Shown piece by piece: positions 1 to 11,654 of a stretch of DNA of 64,000 nucleotides. The stretch covers positions 9,005,660 to 9,069,659 of the forward strand of contig OX387609.1 of NCBI GenBank assembly GCA_947568835.1. Direction: 5' to 3'. The number at the start of each line of letters is the position of its first letter. Within the stretch, counting starts at the first letter, position 1. The DNA is from Protonemura montana. Its lineage: Eukaryota > Arthropoda > Insecta > Plecoptera > Nemouridae. Below the pieces are notes generated by a model. The model was given only the letters and a program-made list of their open reading frames with translations, was not told the DNA's origin and made no database searches. The position numbers and the translations under genes are program-made.

Positions 1-68
1 TAAGTCTGATCCAAACTTATTTGATGAGGATTTGAGATTCAGGTGTCTTATTTTGAGAATTTATGTGG

Positions 69-190
69 GGTTTAACGGCGCACTGTTTAGGCAACGGACC
101 CTGAGGCACTGTTTTAATGTATTCTGTGTGTGAATTAATGATGGTTAGGGTGAGAATCAACTTGACCTAGCCTAGAAGGAATGAGGGAAC
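69..190 (-). repeat. SINE-like repeat, copy 1 (3' part only)
   Basis: The plus strand begins GGTTTAACGGCGCACTGTTT and continues through a GGCACTG box to a CCTAGCCTAGAAGG box. The same order of motifs recurs at about 1.26, 34.54, 36.99 and 39.74 kb. In the fullest copy the 5S-like head lies to the right, so the element is read on the minus strand and this is its 3' end. Only about 120 bases are recognisable; homology fades after about position 190 and no 5S-like head is present. Confidence 0.7.
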
Positions 191-199
191 ACCAATCAG

Positions 200-1260
200 C
201 GGATGGCGTTTTGTTCCACGTCGTTTTGGTTTTATTTGGACATGTTTGTGGAGGCGACCAACGCGGCACCACGAATAATATTGCCTCACATTTGTTTGTT
301 TCTTTGTATGATTTCGTTGAAAGATGCTTGAGAGAGGAAAGGGAAATGTAAAAGGACCAGCAGCATACTGATTGACTGGCGGGATATTAATTATTTGGGA
401 TAATTTAGGATCGGTTATGGTATCAGTGAGTGGCAAAATATTAAACTTCGAAGAAATATTTTCCCTTTGGTATGAGAAGGTATTTGGGCCACAAGTAAAG
501 TGTTCAATAAGAATCGTTCAAGTTGTAGTTAATATTTTTTACATGAAATTGCTTTTTTCTGATCTTACAATTATGTTGAAAAGTTCTTATTGTGGATTAG
601 AGAAAATCTAAACAATCAATCTCCCATTTTTCTCGCCCATTTTCGACTCATGGACTAGTATCTAGCACTGATGCAGAAAATAGTTGCACCTCATCCTGGT
701 AGCTCCGTACCATCGCAGTAAACAAGTATTATCCTACACAAGTAGTTAATTGATAGATGATATTTTACCTGACCTAGGTACTGGATTGTCGTCCTCATAA
801 AGTGGTTTGTTTATCAACCGTGAAGGTTATTATTGCTTGCCTCTGATTTGGGTTACCTTTTCGTAGAAATTTTATCCCAAGATAATAAAACCGCCAAGAG
901 TATTAATGTTTGTAGTCAGTTTGCTGGCAGCTTCGGAGCTTGCGTCTCTATTTTTGTGATTTCTAGTGGAAGCTTTGATTCCAGTTATTCTGTGACTGCC
1001 ACCACTTGTTTCGACTTCACTACATTGCAAGGTATTATTTAAATTAACAAATCTTTGTTTACAACAGAGTGCAATGGAATTACTGGCGAGTTTCACCATG
1101 GCAACTTGGCTTCGCTCAGACCCATAGAGATACGTGCAAAGGGGCAAATCTATTATTTTATAAAACCATATCAAAAGTAAAATTTTTGCAAGCGGCGAGG
1201 TTTAAACCTGCTGCTACCAAAGAGATTTGGAAAAGGCGCCAAGTTGAATTGATTGATTTG
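200..1260. other. No supported gene; AT-rich spacer
   Basis: This stretch holds only short overlapping frames on both strands (for example 833-1042 plus against 872-1174 minus). They do not look like known proteins and have no convincing splice context. No recognisable repeat was seen between SINE copies 1 and 2. Confidence 0.4.
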
Positions 1261-1262
1261 TG

Positions 1263-2146
1263 GGATTTTACAACGCACTGTTTTGACAACGGGCCATGTG
1301 GCACTGGCCTAGTGACATCGGTGAGTGAATTGGCCATGATAACGGTGAAGATGAACCTAATCTAGCCTAGAAGGGAGAAGGGGATGTAGCTTAGTCCTGT
1401 TGTAGAGCATAAAGAAGACCATCAGCGTGATGTCCCTTCCGAAGGACGGTACAACGCGAACAACAGGATTCCTCCACAAATGTATGTATTTATTTATTTA
1501 TTTGTGATCCTTTACAATGAAAGTATAAAAACATTTTAAACATAGTAAATAACACATAGCACTGCCACCTAGTTTAGATGTTGATACTCTGCTAGATATT
1601 CACTTGGAGCGTAAAATTCATTTTGTTCAGGACGGATTTTGCAAATCAACCAAAATATTTTTTACAGCAATGTTTTATGGTGTCGTGGAATTTGATGAAA
1701 GCCATTGCCGAGATGTGCCAAGGATTACTGTTAGTAGGTTAGAAGTTATTCAGTGAAATGTACAGATTTTTTTGATTTCTTGTTTGGTAGTTCTGGCTAT
1801 AGGCAATTCATGTGACTAAAGAAGGGTTTGTTCTGACAAATCAGACAGCTTCTAAAATTAAAATATTTCTTGCTATTAGAATATTTAACGATACAAAGGG
1901 TTTTCTACAAGGGTGTCGCCATGATACGCCAGAATTTTTTTTTATCACGGTGGGCTTTTGTAGCTGTCGCGAGATTGATAAGTGAGAGGATGAATTAACT
2001 TCCATCCCTTTTACTTTTTTCCCGAACAGAGCTGGTCATGTGTATGATCGTCACCCATCCAATACCTGTCCAAGCGCAGTGTTGCTCAACTTCGGTGATC
2101 TAACGGGAACCGGTGTTTCAGCTGCACGCCAAATCGTTCAGTCCTG
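1263..2146 (-). repeat. SINE-like repeat, copy 2, 5S-headed, split by an insertion
   Basis: The left part (1263-1485) matches the 3' half of the family, including the GAAGGACGGTACAACG box and the ACAACAGGATTCCTCCACAA box. The right part (about 1950-2146) holds the 5' head. Read on the minus strand, 2050-2115 contains GATCACCGAAGTTGAGCAAC and then GGATGGGTGACGATC, in the order and spacing of the 5S rRNA internal promoter region (box A to box C). Compared with copy 5 at 39.74-40.18 kb, about 465 bases of foreign DNA separate the two halves. The 5S origin comes from comparing the sequence with the known 5S rRNA layout; Pol III activity is inference. Confidence 0.72.
1485..1950 (-). mobile_element. 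Insertion within SINE copy 2, probable non-LTR 3' fragment
   Basis: This block is absent from the corresponding place in the intact family copy at about 39.98 kb. Read on the minus strand it ends in an AAAT microsatellite (1486-1504), the type of tail left by non-LTR retrotransposons in this window. A short TGTA at both junctions may be a target-site duplication but is too short to prove. No reverse transcriptase motif is visible inside, so it would be a 3' UTR-only truncation. Confidence 0.45.
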
Positions 2147-2149
2147 AGT

Positions 2150-5100
2150 TTTTAAAATATCACGTGCTAAGAAATAGCTCACGCAAATGATAGCAATAGC
2201 AGGAGCAGTATGCAAACACGCTGTGAATACTGAACACCAGTTTAATAACACTAGTAAGAAAAATTATCTAAGAAAATGTTTATTCAACAGTTTAACTAAA
2301 CACATGTTTCTCTTTACAAATCGTTTACAGCCTGATTTGTCTTCGAAATGTGTATCCAATGCTGTAAGCACAATCCAGTAAAGAAAGTGCAAGAATTGTA
2401 GAGAGATATTATTATGAGAAATATTGAAGAAAAAAAAACGGTGGCAACGACGGCGGCAACAAGTGGTCAGTCGAGATCCCAATGTCCCAACACCACGGCC
2501 TGTGCTCTGGACTCGCCCTATTTTTTAGTGTCATACTGACATGCCAACTATTAGCCAGCACCGACATCAATGACGTCAAATATTGACATTTTTAAAATTA
2601 AATTAAGTTCAAGTGATTTAAAGAAATTTTGTTTCCGTTTGTTTCTGAAGACTATTTTCTCGGAGGTTTATTAGAGGACTCTCGGTAATTTGGAAATGTG
2701 AATATATTATCAACAGTTGAGGAGGAAAATCAATTTATTTAAAAATCGACAGCTATTCAAATATATGGTTGACCTTTAAGGTTTAGCTTACTGATATATA
2801 TTTTAAATACGTGTGAATCGTGTATGTTAATCCGTTTATTTGGATACACTCAGAAAGTCTAAGCAAAGCGTGTCCAGTACTGAGTGTAATTGGTAAGAAA
2901 TTATACCTGAAGGTACGGTCCGTTCAATGTGCGTGAAACCAGTCGCACTTCATACAGTTTTTCTGAGAATTATGCGTTTTAAACACACATTTTTTATTAC
3001 AGAACAATTGGACTATCACCGAATGTCATTCTTAAAGTTATTAACTTTTGCAAGCAGTCTCAGGGGATGTATTTCTGTATAGATTTGATTCATGTATGTT
3101 TACATTTCATAACTATAAAGGGAGCGCTGGGTTTTTGTTTTTTCTAGTGCTACCAGCAAGAAAGGGAACTCAAACCAGCAAGTGATGGACGGAAGGGGAG
3201 CTAGACTGAAAAAATGGCCGAACTGGAATACGAACCCGGGACTAGAATAATGATTTATGTTAAAACTGCTTCTTAAATTCTTGCAGTTTATGTTACATTT
3301 ATATTTTCCACCAGACCAAACAACATACAATTAGTACATGATAACGGTAAACCATATTATAGCTTAAGATACTAGACCAATTGGTCTATCATCACTACTG
3401 GACTACATGCCATGTCACTCATGGCATCTTTGACGTGAGATTGCTCAGCAAGCAGCTGTTGCGTTAGGAAGTTCAATTCCTCAGTGAGTTGCTATTTTTT
3501 TGCACCAATTCTGTCAGAAACTCTGATGACACAACATGGAATTGAGGATGCATTAGTTGGAAAAATTAGTATAAAACAATTAATTAGATTTTATCTGAAA
3601 TTTGAACGGAATGGTTCGGGAAACTTACCCTAGTGGACGCAAGTATTTTTTTGTTGATTTATTGGTCCATTGGGTTCATCCCTTGCATTGCATATGAGGA
3701 GAATGTTGTTGGTTGGTTGGTTCGCTGTTCTTTTCTCTGGCTGATTACAGTTTTCACTTTGAAATTGTTGGATAATTGTACTAACGCTTCTTTGGTATTA
3801 AATCACACACCGAAGACTTGTAACCGTATTACATTTTCGATTGGATTCTTGAAATATTTTAACTGTTGTCACCTGATGTTTTCAAAAGCATGTTGATTAT
3901 TTTCCACCAAAAATTTGAAACACCGATAAAATTAAATTAATTAAACAGTGAATTTGCTGGAAACATTCAAGACTTGATTATATCATCTTTGCATTTCGAT
4001 GTTATTTATGTATTTATTAATTTTGTTGGTTATCTAATTTTTAATTTTTTTTGTGTGGTTGTTCTAATTGGTTGTTTTTGATGGTAAAAACCGTGCACAG
4101 ATATCTCGCCTTCTAGTTGAAGTGTTAGTTGAAACAATTGCCATGTGAAATTCAAATGTTTCTGTGAGCTAGAGATCCAACTAATAGTTACCAGACTTTT
4201 CACAAGAGATGGCTTTAATATTTTCTTGACTAGAATTTGGGGCATCACTCACTTATTGTTGTTGCATATTTTCACTAAATCTTGAATAACTGCTTTCAAG
4301 AAAAAATCAGATAGGCGTTGCTGTTTTTTTTCTTAATGTCTTCCTTTTTTTTACCAATCTTCTAAATTTGCTTATCGTTATAGTTGACATATATGTCACA
4401 GCTTTTCTCCGATTTTGTTGTTTATTTTTCTAGTAGCAAATCATCAATTACTTTGTTTGATGAAACGTTTTTACAAATCACATTGAAATATCTTCATTCA
4501 TCTGTCAATCTAAGTTGTCCTTTACATGTGAAGCTGATATTTTATTGATTTCAATCGAAATAATGATTTTGTCTGCATTTATTTTGTTGATTTAGTTTCA
4601 AAAAGTAACACTCGAGTCACTTTTTTGTTTAAAATTGAAGAGCATTGCAAAATGCCACTGTATAGGTCCTGCAGTTATCATAGCAGTTAGCAGCTTATGA
4701 TTGACAAAACAATTCAAATCTATAAACAGTCAAATTCGTTTGTTTTCACGGAACAATGTTTTTATAGAATTAGTTTAATTTTGTCAAACTTCGATTCGGA
4801 ATTTTGTAAGAATTCCAAAGATTTTTAGCAGTGAAATCATAAACTTTTCACTATCGATTTCTTCTGATCTTCATCAGACAAAAATCGGAGTTGATCTTGA
4901 TTTTTGGTAAACATTCTGATTTGTTCTGGTTTAGCTTGAATTACAGCTGCACTAGTCCTGTTTTGTTTTTGAGGATAAGCTTTTTCTTAGGAGATTTTAA
5001 GTTGCAGTTGAACAGCTCTCAAAGAGTTTGAGGACGATGAGGAGGAATTCTCATCCTTAGGAAGGAAGATAGGCGGACATTCTGTAGTCATGTGTAATCG

Positions 5101-6880
5101 TTTTCTACGGGGATTCGTAAAAAAAAAAATCGAGTTGATGCCAACCATCTGCCCCCTGGAACTTGAGTTGTTTTCCATTTTCTAAGCTTCTGAGATCGTT
5201 CAGTTGAGAAATTGCAGTTGAATACTGTTGGAAACTGCAAAGAAAATAGTTCTCACGATGCAAAACTCGTTGAAATCTTTTTATTCATCTTGGTACTTGT
5301 GCAATACACATAAAAACAAGTTTTAGCAAATGCTTGCTATAGACAAAGTATATAATATTTTTGGGAATATTAATACAATAATTCTATATTTTATTAGTTA
5401 GTTATAGTTGATGTGTCTAGATTTTATAGACAGGTTATAGACAGGACAACAATTATTGGAATTGACAACATTTAATAAATAACTATCATATTAAAAGTCG
5501 CACGAGATTTAGTACATTTGCTCAAACAGCTGGTTACATTTTGTGTTTGTAACTGAAATGTTTAAGTCGTTGTTAAAGGTGAAGTCAACCTTGTGCAACC
5601 TAACATTCACGAACATGTCTCCATGCAAACTCTAATCGACTCCGGAACTGAAGTTCGGTGGAAGCCGACTTGGCATCAGGTCCACCGTGCCTGTTAATAA
5701 TAATAATTTTTTTTTTTAGCATTGACAACAAGCCAGAAAGTAAGGCTAGAAATTTGGTTGCATCTTTGGACTTTAAATATCCGTATTGTATTTTCTACCA
5801 GACTTACGTCCAGTTTTGCCAAAATCTCGCCTCCTAAATGAAGCGTTCGATGAAACTATTGCCACGACGACTTTAAATCACATGCAGTGGAATTCAGATG
5901 CTTCTGTGAGATAGAGGACCTTATTATAGTTGAAAATTTTGCGCTAAAACTCAACAATATTCAAGATATACGAAAAGGAACTATGTGATTTAGTTAAATG
6001 TTACTGATTTATTAACTGATTCGTAAATTACATTTTTTTTTTTATTTGGTACAACGATTTTCTTGGCATGTCTTGCGGTATCTTACGTTTCCATTCCAAC
6101 CATCAGGCACTCCAATCAGTGTCGTGTGCGCATGCTTGACTCGACGCTTTCTGGGTCATAATCTGACAGCAAATATAATTAGTGATTTCTCTCAAAATAT
6201 AATCAGAAGGTTGACTTCTTTGGTCACCCTTTTGTGGGCAGTGAGAATAGCAGCAAGAACAGAGTATCACTGGGAAGTATATCTACATCTCACTAGTGTA
6301 TTCTAAATCATTCTCTTGAGATCATTCTGTGGATCCAGAAGGCGGGAAGCAATTTTTTGCAATATTTTTTAATTTCAAAGTGCCAACACTACCTATGACC
6401 CAAGATATTTAAAGTGTCGCTGCCACCTCGAGCTCGACTACTAACCAATTTCTTACACAAACTCGAGCGTGTAAATTGTCGACCATCGTGAACCCACCCA
6501 CTATAACCATGTGTTGATTCATTTTGCGTCGTGCGTGACTGAAACGCGTGCGTGCTCGTAGCTACGCACAGAGAACCGGAACCAGATTCGTGTCGTGAGT
6601 TGTGTACCGGAAAATGCGTGCGCCTATCCTTTGACGTCCACGATATTTTAATTTATTATTGAACCTCATGGGGTTTGCGCTTGGGTTGGGTCCCCTGCCG
6701 TAAGGGACTGCGTCTGGTGGCGGGATTTGGGAAACATGCTCCCAATATTTCATGTCTCGGCAACGTTTTCCTGCGTTCATTCTTGTGTACATGCGGTGAG
6801 CTTCTGAGCTCACAACGAAAGGTCGTTCACAACCAATATTTCTAACTTGAAAATTGATTAAAAAATAGAGAAACAGCCGC
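2150..6880. other. No supported gene; AT-rich spacer
   Basis: All frames are short, lack known motifs, and overlap open frames on the other strand. Simple features only: T-rich tracts at 4020-4060 and 4320-4355, a short GGTT run at about 3708-3722, and a poly-A run near 5118-5130. I see no RNA gene or transposon end. Confidence 0.4.
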
Positions 6881-6884
6881 TGTT

Positions 6885-6940
6885 AGTGATTGTTTTTAGA
6901 CTCATATCTACTTGATTAAGCCTTAGCACTAACTATTAAA
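6885..6940. repeat. Short dispersed repeat, copy a (partner at 31.47 kb)
   Basis: The segment GATTGTTTTTAGACTCAT, then TCTACTT and CCTTAGCACTA, recurs with small changes at about 31468-31522. Nearly fifty bases align in the same order and strand, so this is a shared repeat rather than chance. The family is not recognised and no ends can be defined. Confidence 0.5.
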
Positions 6941-6944
6941 CTAT

Positions 6945-9480
6945 TATTAACTATTAACTAATAACTATTAAACTATTTGAAATATTTTTTGTTAAAGCCG
7001 CTGTTAGTTTTTCTTCAAACATCTATTATGGATTTATTTTGTCTTTCACCAGGATTTGAGTTTCTCTTTTACTGTTAATTTTTCCGCTTAAACAACATTT
7101 CAGATAAGTTAACAATAATTTTCGTGGCTTTTCCGGTCGAATAATTTTTTATTTTAGAATTGTTTATTAAACAGAACTTTTTATATAATCTTGGCTTAAA
7201 AAGGACCACTGAAATTGCACTGAGAAACACAAGAACGCTGTCACATTGTTATTTTTGAATAACACAATTGCCAGTTGATTTGTAATGATGAAAGATTGAA
7301 AGTCCATACTGCATATTCCATAGTTGGCAGGTCCCAAAAGTTTCTAGTTAATCGTCTATTAAATCAATGGCTTCCTCGTAGCATGAAAATGGAAATGTTT
7401 CGCGTGGCACCAGTTGGACATTAGCACCAGACGAGTTTTCTCCGAAGAGTTTTCCATTTTCCTCAGCGCCCGGCTGTGATGGGGCTCTTCTGCAGCGCGG
7501 AAAATGATGTACGATGGAAAACTTTGCGTGAAAATTTGGCTCCTTGCCATAAAACAACTGCTATCGGTTTGGTTAAGCATTTGGTTACATTATTCTTGTT
7601 TCATATAAACTGCGTTAGTAAAGCGAAATTACAGCTGCAACATACCTAGTTATTCTGTAGTTAACTCAAAATAAACTCTTAATTTTAGTTTCAATAATGC
7701 ACCAGAAAATAAAAAAAAAACTATTGTGGGACCAAATTGTTCCTAAGAAATGCAAAATTGAAAATAGAGAAGAGAATGAGGAGAATGAAAAGCAGACGAG
7801 TAAACTTTAGTAAAATATGTTCTAGCTAGAAGATAGATTTACCTGTTTTGTTGATATGAATGACCGGTGAAGAAAGAATAAACCATGTAGCAAAATGTTC
7901 TCAATTCACAAAGGGTACAGGTTCAGTTACACTTAAGCTACATAGATGCCTCAACTAAGGCACAGCGACAATTTTTATAAAGAAGAACAGGAGGGTTTAA
8001 TAGTTCGCAAGAAGTTTACACTACGGGATTGCTTAGAAAGAAATTATATATGCTCTGTCAGCAGAGTATTCTTTTCTTGGTTCTCTTGGGTGGTTTTCTC
8101 TAACCAATTAAGCTTATTGGACAGGATTTTTTTTGAGAGAAAATAAGTAATTTTTTGTTGAAAATGACAGATGACAGGGAGTGAATATTAAATCATTGTG
8201 ACGCTTTACTGCATCACATCTATCCACATTTGATAACTCCAATTTAACGTTGGTTGTCGTTTAAAATATCACATGCGTACTACATAATAATAATGCGTAG
8301 TTCACGCATATATTCTTCTCTGCATGCGCATTGAACAAAGTTAACTCGTTCTCCAGTTACGTCTTGACATGAAATAATTCGTTATTTTTCTGTCAGCTGT
8401 TCGAGTGTCCTGTTTTAAATACTTGCATGCATTTACTGCATCAACTCTCTAGTAGGCATAAATTCGCATGACAGTCATTTTCTGCAGGTTTCATCATTTC
8501 TTTAGAGGAGCATTGCGGAAAAATCCCACTTGAATACGATTTTGATAAGTTTAACGGAACGGGCTCGCCAGCTCGGTCCTTCCCAAGCAAGTCGGGGTTA
8601 CTTCCTGGGGTATTTTTCTTATCCACGTTGTGCAGGATGGGTGCCATAGCACGGGGCGTACGGGTTGGCTGCCTGATGATTGGGATCAGGCAACTTCTTT
8701 TTTGTGAAGCATTGGTGGCATTGCAGCAAAAGTTCTAAAAAAATACATTATTTAGCCATTACTATTCTCCATTTTTTTTTAAATTTCCTGGAATAATTTC
8801 GGGGAATTTTCTTGAGAGGTGAGTGCGTAAAAAATGCTGCCAAATGAAATCCATTATATTTAAAAAACGATGTTTTTGACATTCCTAAATGTGGTGATCA
8901 AATTGTAAAATCAATTTTTCAAATTTACTGTCTTTTATTGTCTCGACTAACTAAACAGAAAACGGTCACAAATTAAGCAAATGCGATTCACATACAATCT
9001 GTTGAAAATGAACACAAACAGATTTTACTTTTTGTTTATTTTTTTGAGAAAAAGAACACTCAAGCATAGTGGTTCAAAACCTAGAACCAAAGTATCTTCG
9101 GGGGGTTGAAAACAGGGTAGGTACCTGGGACACGGTTGGATGTTTTAAGACGATTCACCTTTGTTTGTCTGCCCTTAAAACCAAAGTATCTGGACGTTTT
9201 ATACTGGTTCCCTTTAAGATTTCCAAACCAATCCTCATATGAACTCTTTGCACTATTCTGAATTAATTTGCTCCTCTTCTTGAATTTCTTCTTGGATTTA
9301 ATTTGATGTTTTAATATACTTCTTAGAAGTAAATAAATTACAATCATGGTGTGTTATTTTTGTAATTACACCGATACCCATCTTAAACGTGTTCTACAAT
9401 AATTAAAATAGTGATGAATATAATCAACCCCCCTCTGACAAAATGTACACCCCTCGCTTGTCGACACGCCTGATATAGTC
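6945..9480. other. No supported gene; AT-rich spacer
   Basis: Two overlapping minus-strand frames at 7348-7580 and a minus frame at 8441-8647 lie in slightly more GC-rich DNA. Neither shows a recognisable domain. ACCAAAGTATCT occurs twice (about 9086 and 9181) within a short repeated patch. Nothing else is interpretable. Confidence 0.35.
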
Positions 9481-9487
9481 ACGTGAT

Positions 9488-9754
9488 ATGACCGCTATCA
9501 AGTTCAGCGTGCAGCTGTCAAAGTTGGTGGTCATGGTTACAGGACCGGCTGACTACCAACCTGACGCCGACGCCACGCTACGCCGTCGCGACGCCGGCGC
9601 TTGGGCCACTGCCGAGAGGTTATACATATTTTTTTTGTTTATTTTCTGTAGAAAGAGTGTTAGAATAATTACGTCTCAAAGCCACAGTGCCAGCAGGCTC
9701 ATACATGCAATTGATCCTGATGTAGCACAGAAACTTCAACTTGAGCTAGACTAA
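9488..9754 (+). other. GC/CpG-rich patch with an 88-codon open frame, function unknown
   Basis: Positions 9540-9610 are rich in GACGCC and CGTCGCGACG motifs, in clear contrast to the AT-rich flanks. An ATG-started frame of 88 codons spans the patch. Residues 1-45 read like ordinary protein; the rest enters AT-rich sequence with a phenylalanine-rich stretch (about residues 46-54), which suggests that any real exon ends near the GAG|GTTATA at about 9615-9625. The CGTCGCGACG core also occurs in the CpG-rich patch at 46.33 kb. It could be an exon, a promoter or GC-rich repeat debris; I do not recognise it. Confidence 0.25.
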
Positions 9755-9759
9755 CTTCA

Positions 9760-10460
9760 CGACTTTAAAGACAAGACAAGTTTCAATTGTGCTGCAAATT
9801 TCAAGGCAAGCACAATCGTTAAACCTGGTCAACGAAATGAAACGATCATGTCGGGAAAATAGTGAAACAGATAGATAGCAATATTTTACTAAAATAGTGT
9901 GACTTGATCTCCCCTCGATAGCAGCGTTGTCTCTCTATTGTTATTACACTTGAAGGCAATGGTTTGTGAATGATTTCAGAACTGTTGGCATGGGAATGAC
10001 TTTGTTAATGGCTTGATTCAATGTGGCTGTTCGGCAAGAGTGAGACGAGTTTAACTTGACACGCGTGGGTGGATAGAGAGAGGGTGCATCCCGTGGATTT
10101 GTGGGGTCACAGATTTGCTTCTAGTGAATCTTGGGACGTGGGGGATGAAAGCGATACTTATCCTGAGGGGGAGGCTTTAGAAAAGAAAAGCAATTCTGAA
10201 CTTTCTTTATTCGTTTAGAAGTATTACACAATGAAATTTAATTTAATAAAAATACATTCGGATGAAACAATTTTAGCGGTTGGTTATCATTCATTAATTT
10301 GTGTTAAAACATTAAAAAAAAGTACAGGCAGACAATTTTCACTGTGTTTTAAAGAAATATATAAAATTTAACACAAAATATTGGTACAGTTTTTTTTAAG
10401 AAATTGTGTAAGTTCAGTTTCTTGATTGCAAGCTGTCTAATCTGTCACTTTTGTGCCAAC
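9760..10460. other. No supported gene
   Basis: Short mixed-composition spacer with no open frame of note and no recognisable repeat apart from poly-A and poly-T runs. Confidence 0.4.
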
Positions 10461-10466
10461 ACAAAC

Positions 10467-10560
10467 ATTTATTTATTTATTTAAATCATTTATTCAAGTA
10501 GAACAATATACAATTGTTATGCGAATAGGTCAGTTAAAATAAATACAAAATATATAATAC
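10467..10560 (-). mobile_element. Probable non-LTR retrotransposon 3' tail remnant
   Basis: On the minus strand the sequence runs through an ATTGTTCTACTTGAATAAAT-like 3' UTR end into an AAAT microsatellite (10467-10484). This is the layout of the 3' ends at 60.6 and 29.0 kb. No coding remnant is visible upstream on that strand, so this is a low-confidence 3' UTR scrap. Confidence 0.35.
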
Positions 10561-11199
10561 AGTGAGTTCTGGAATTTCTTACTTCTCAGGTTGTCAAAAA
10601 ATCTACAGTTGAATATAAACATTTGTCTTGAAGGTTTTCAGAGGTATTACTTCAAATTATCATTATCATTACCATTTACTTTTCACTATAATTTTTATTA
10701 CCAAGCAATGTTAGAGAAAAGTCTGACAGTCTGTACAGTTTGTATTCTGTTCCCCATGTTCCTGGGTTCTAATTATATATAAACAAAACATACGGCAATG
10801 GCATGCTTCAAAAGAAATAAAATATGATCTGAATAAGTGGCAGTTTTCTGCAGTGTTTTTTTTTTATTTTTGGGTACAACTCACAGTATTTTACTATTTT
10901 TTTAAGCCGAAATTTTTTTTTTTTGAGTCTCTGTAGCAATTTTAGCAGAGAGCTTTGCAATTTGAAGAGTTTTAAATCAGAACAATGCAGATTTTTCGTG
11001 GAAAGGAGTTTTCTTCCTTCATATAACAAATAAGTTTGTTCTCGTCTCTTCAGTTTGGTAAAATCAATCAATAATAATTACTCATTTTTAGATTATTTCT
11101 ATTTTAAGAACTTTCCTGAGCTCCGTGTTATTTTCTTCACTTTGTACCCATTTGTTTACGTTTGTTTTTCACTGTGCATCCGCCAGCTACGATCCAACT

Positions 11200-11611
11200 G
11201 ACCCAGGGACCTATCATAAAGACTCGACCAAACCCCTATTTAAAAAATATAATATCATGCCACTTCCATGCATGTATATTTATAACATAGTTTTGTATGT
11301 GATCAATAACAAGCATCTGACAAAGAAGTCATATGACAATCACCATGGACATGTATTAAGATGTAATAACAAATTTTACGATCTTAAGACAACAACTATT
11401 AGCAAAGGGCCTATCTCAAAAGGTGTATATATTTTTAACAATTTACCTTATATTATAAAATGTAAGATTCCTGACAATGAATTTTTAAAACTGTTAAGAC
11501 ATTTTCTAATGTACCACTGCTTTGAACGTCTGCAGGATTTCTATAACCAAAGATATGTATAACAACTGACTTTCCAATGTTGAATGTATTTAACCAATCT
11601 GGAAATAAAAT

Positions 11612-11648
<37 letters not shown>

Positions 11649-11650
11649 GA
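11200..11650 (+). mobile_element. 5'-truncated non-LTR retrotransposon, RT C-terminal tail and ATT tail
   Basis: A plus-strand frame ending at TAA 11560-11562 encodes the region after the polymerase core of a non-LTR reverse transcriptase. Recognisable blocks, numbering from codon 1 at 11125, are KPLFKKYNIMPLPCMYIYN (residues 36-54), a basic and polar linker with DNHHGH (71-76), and VYIFNNLPYIIK (101-112) followed by a C-terminal FLKLLRHFL. A 3' UTR of about 50 bases holds AATAAAA and then a pure ATT microsatellite at 11614-11648, as expected for target-primed insertion. The open frame starts at a GTG and has no real initiator: the element is cut off 5' and cannot encode an enzyme. The residue pattern matches tails common in arthropod and other invertebrate non-LTR elements; the clade is not assigned. 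Confidence 0.8.
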
Positions 11651-11654
11651 AGCT

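Noticed and set aside
11125-11226. N-terminal part of the 145-codon frame as a real signal peptide
   Set aside because: The frame opens at GTG, and the residues before about 35 do not align with the RT tail pattern; they are flanking sequence that happens to be open.
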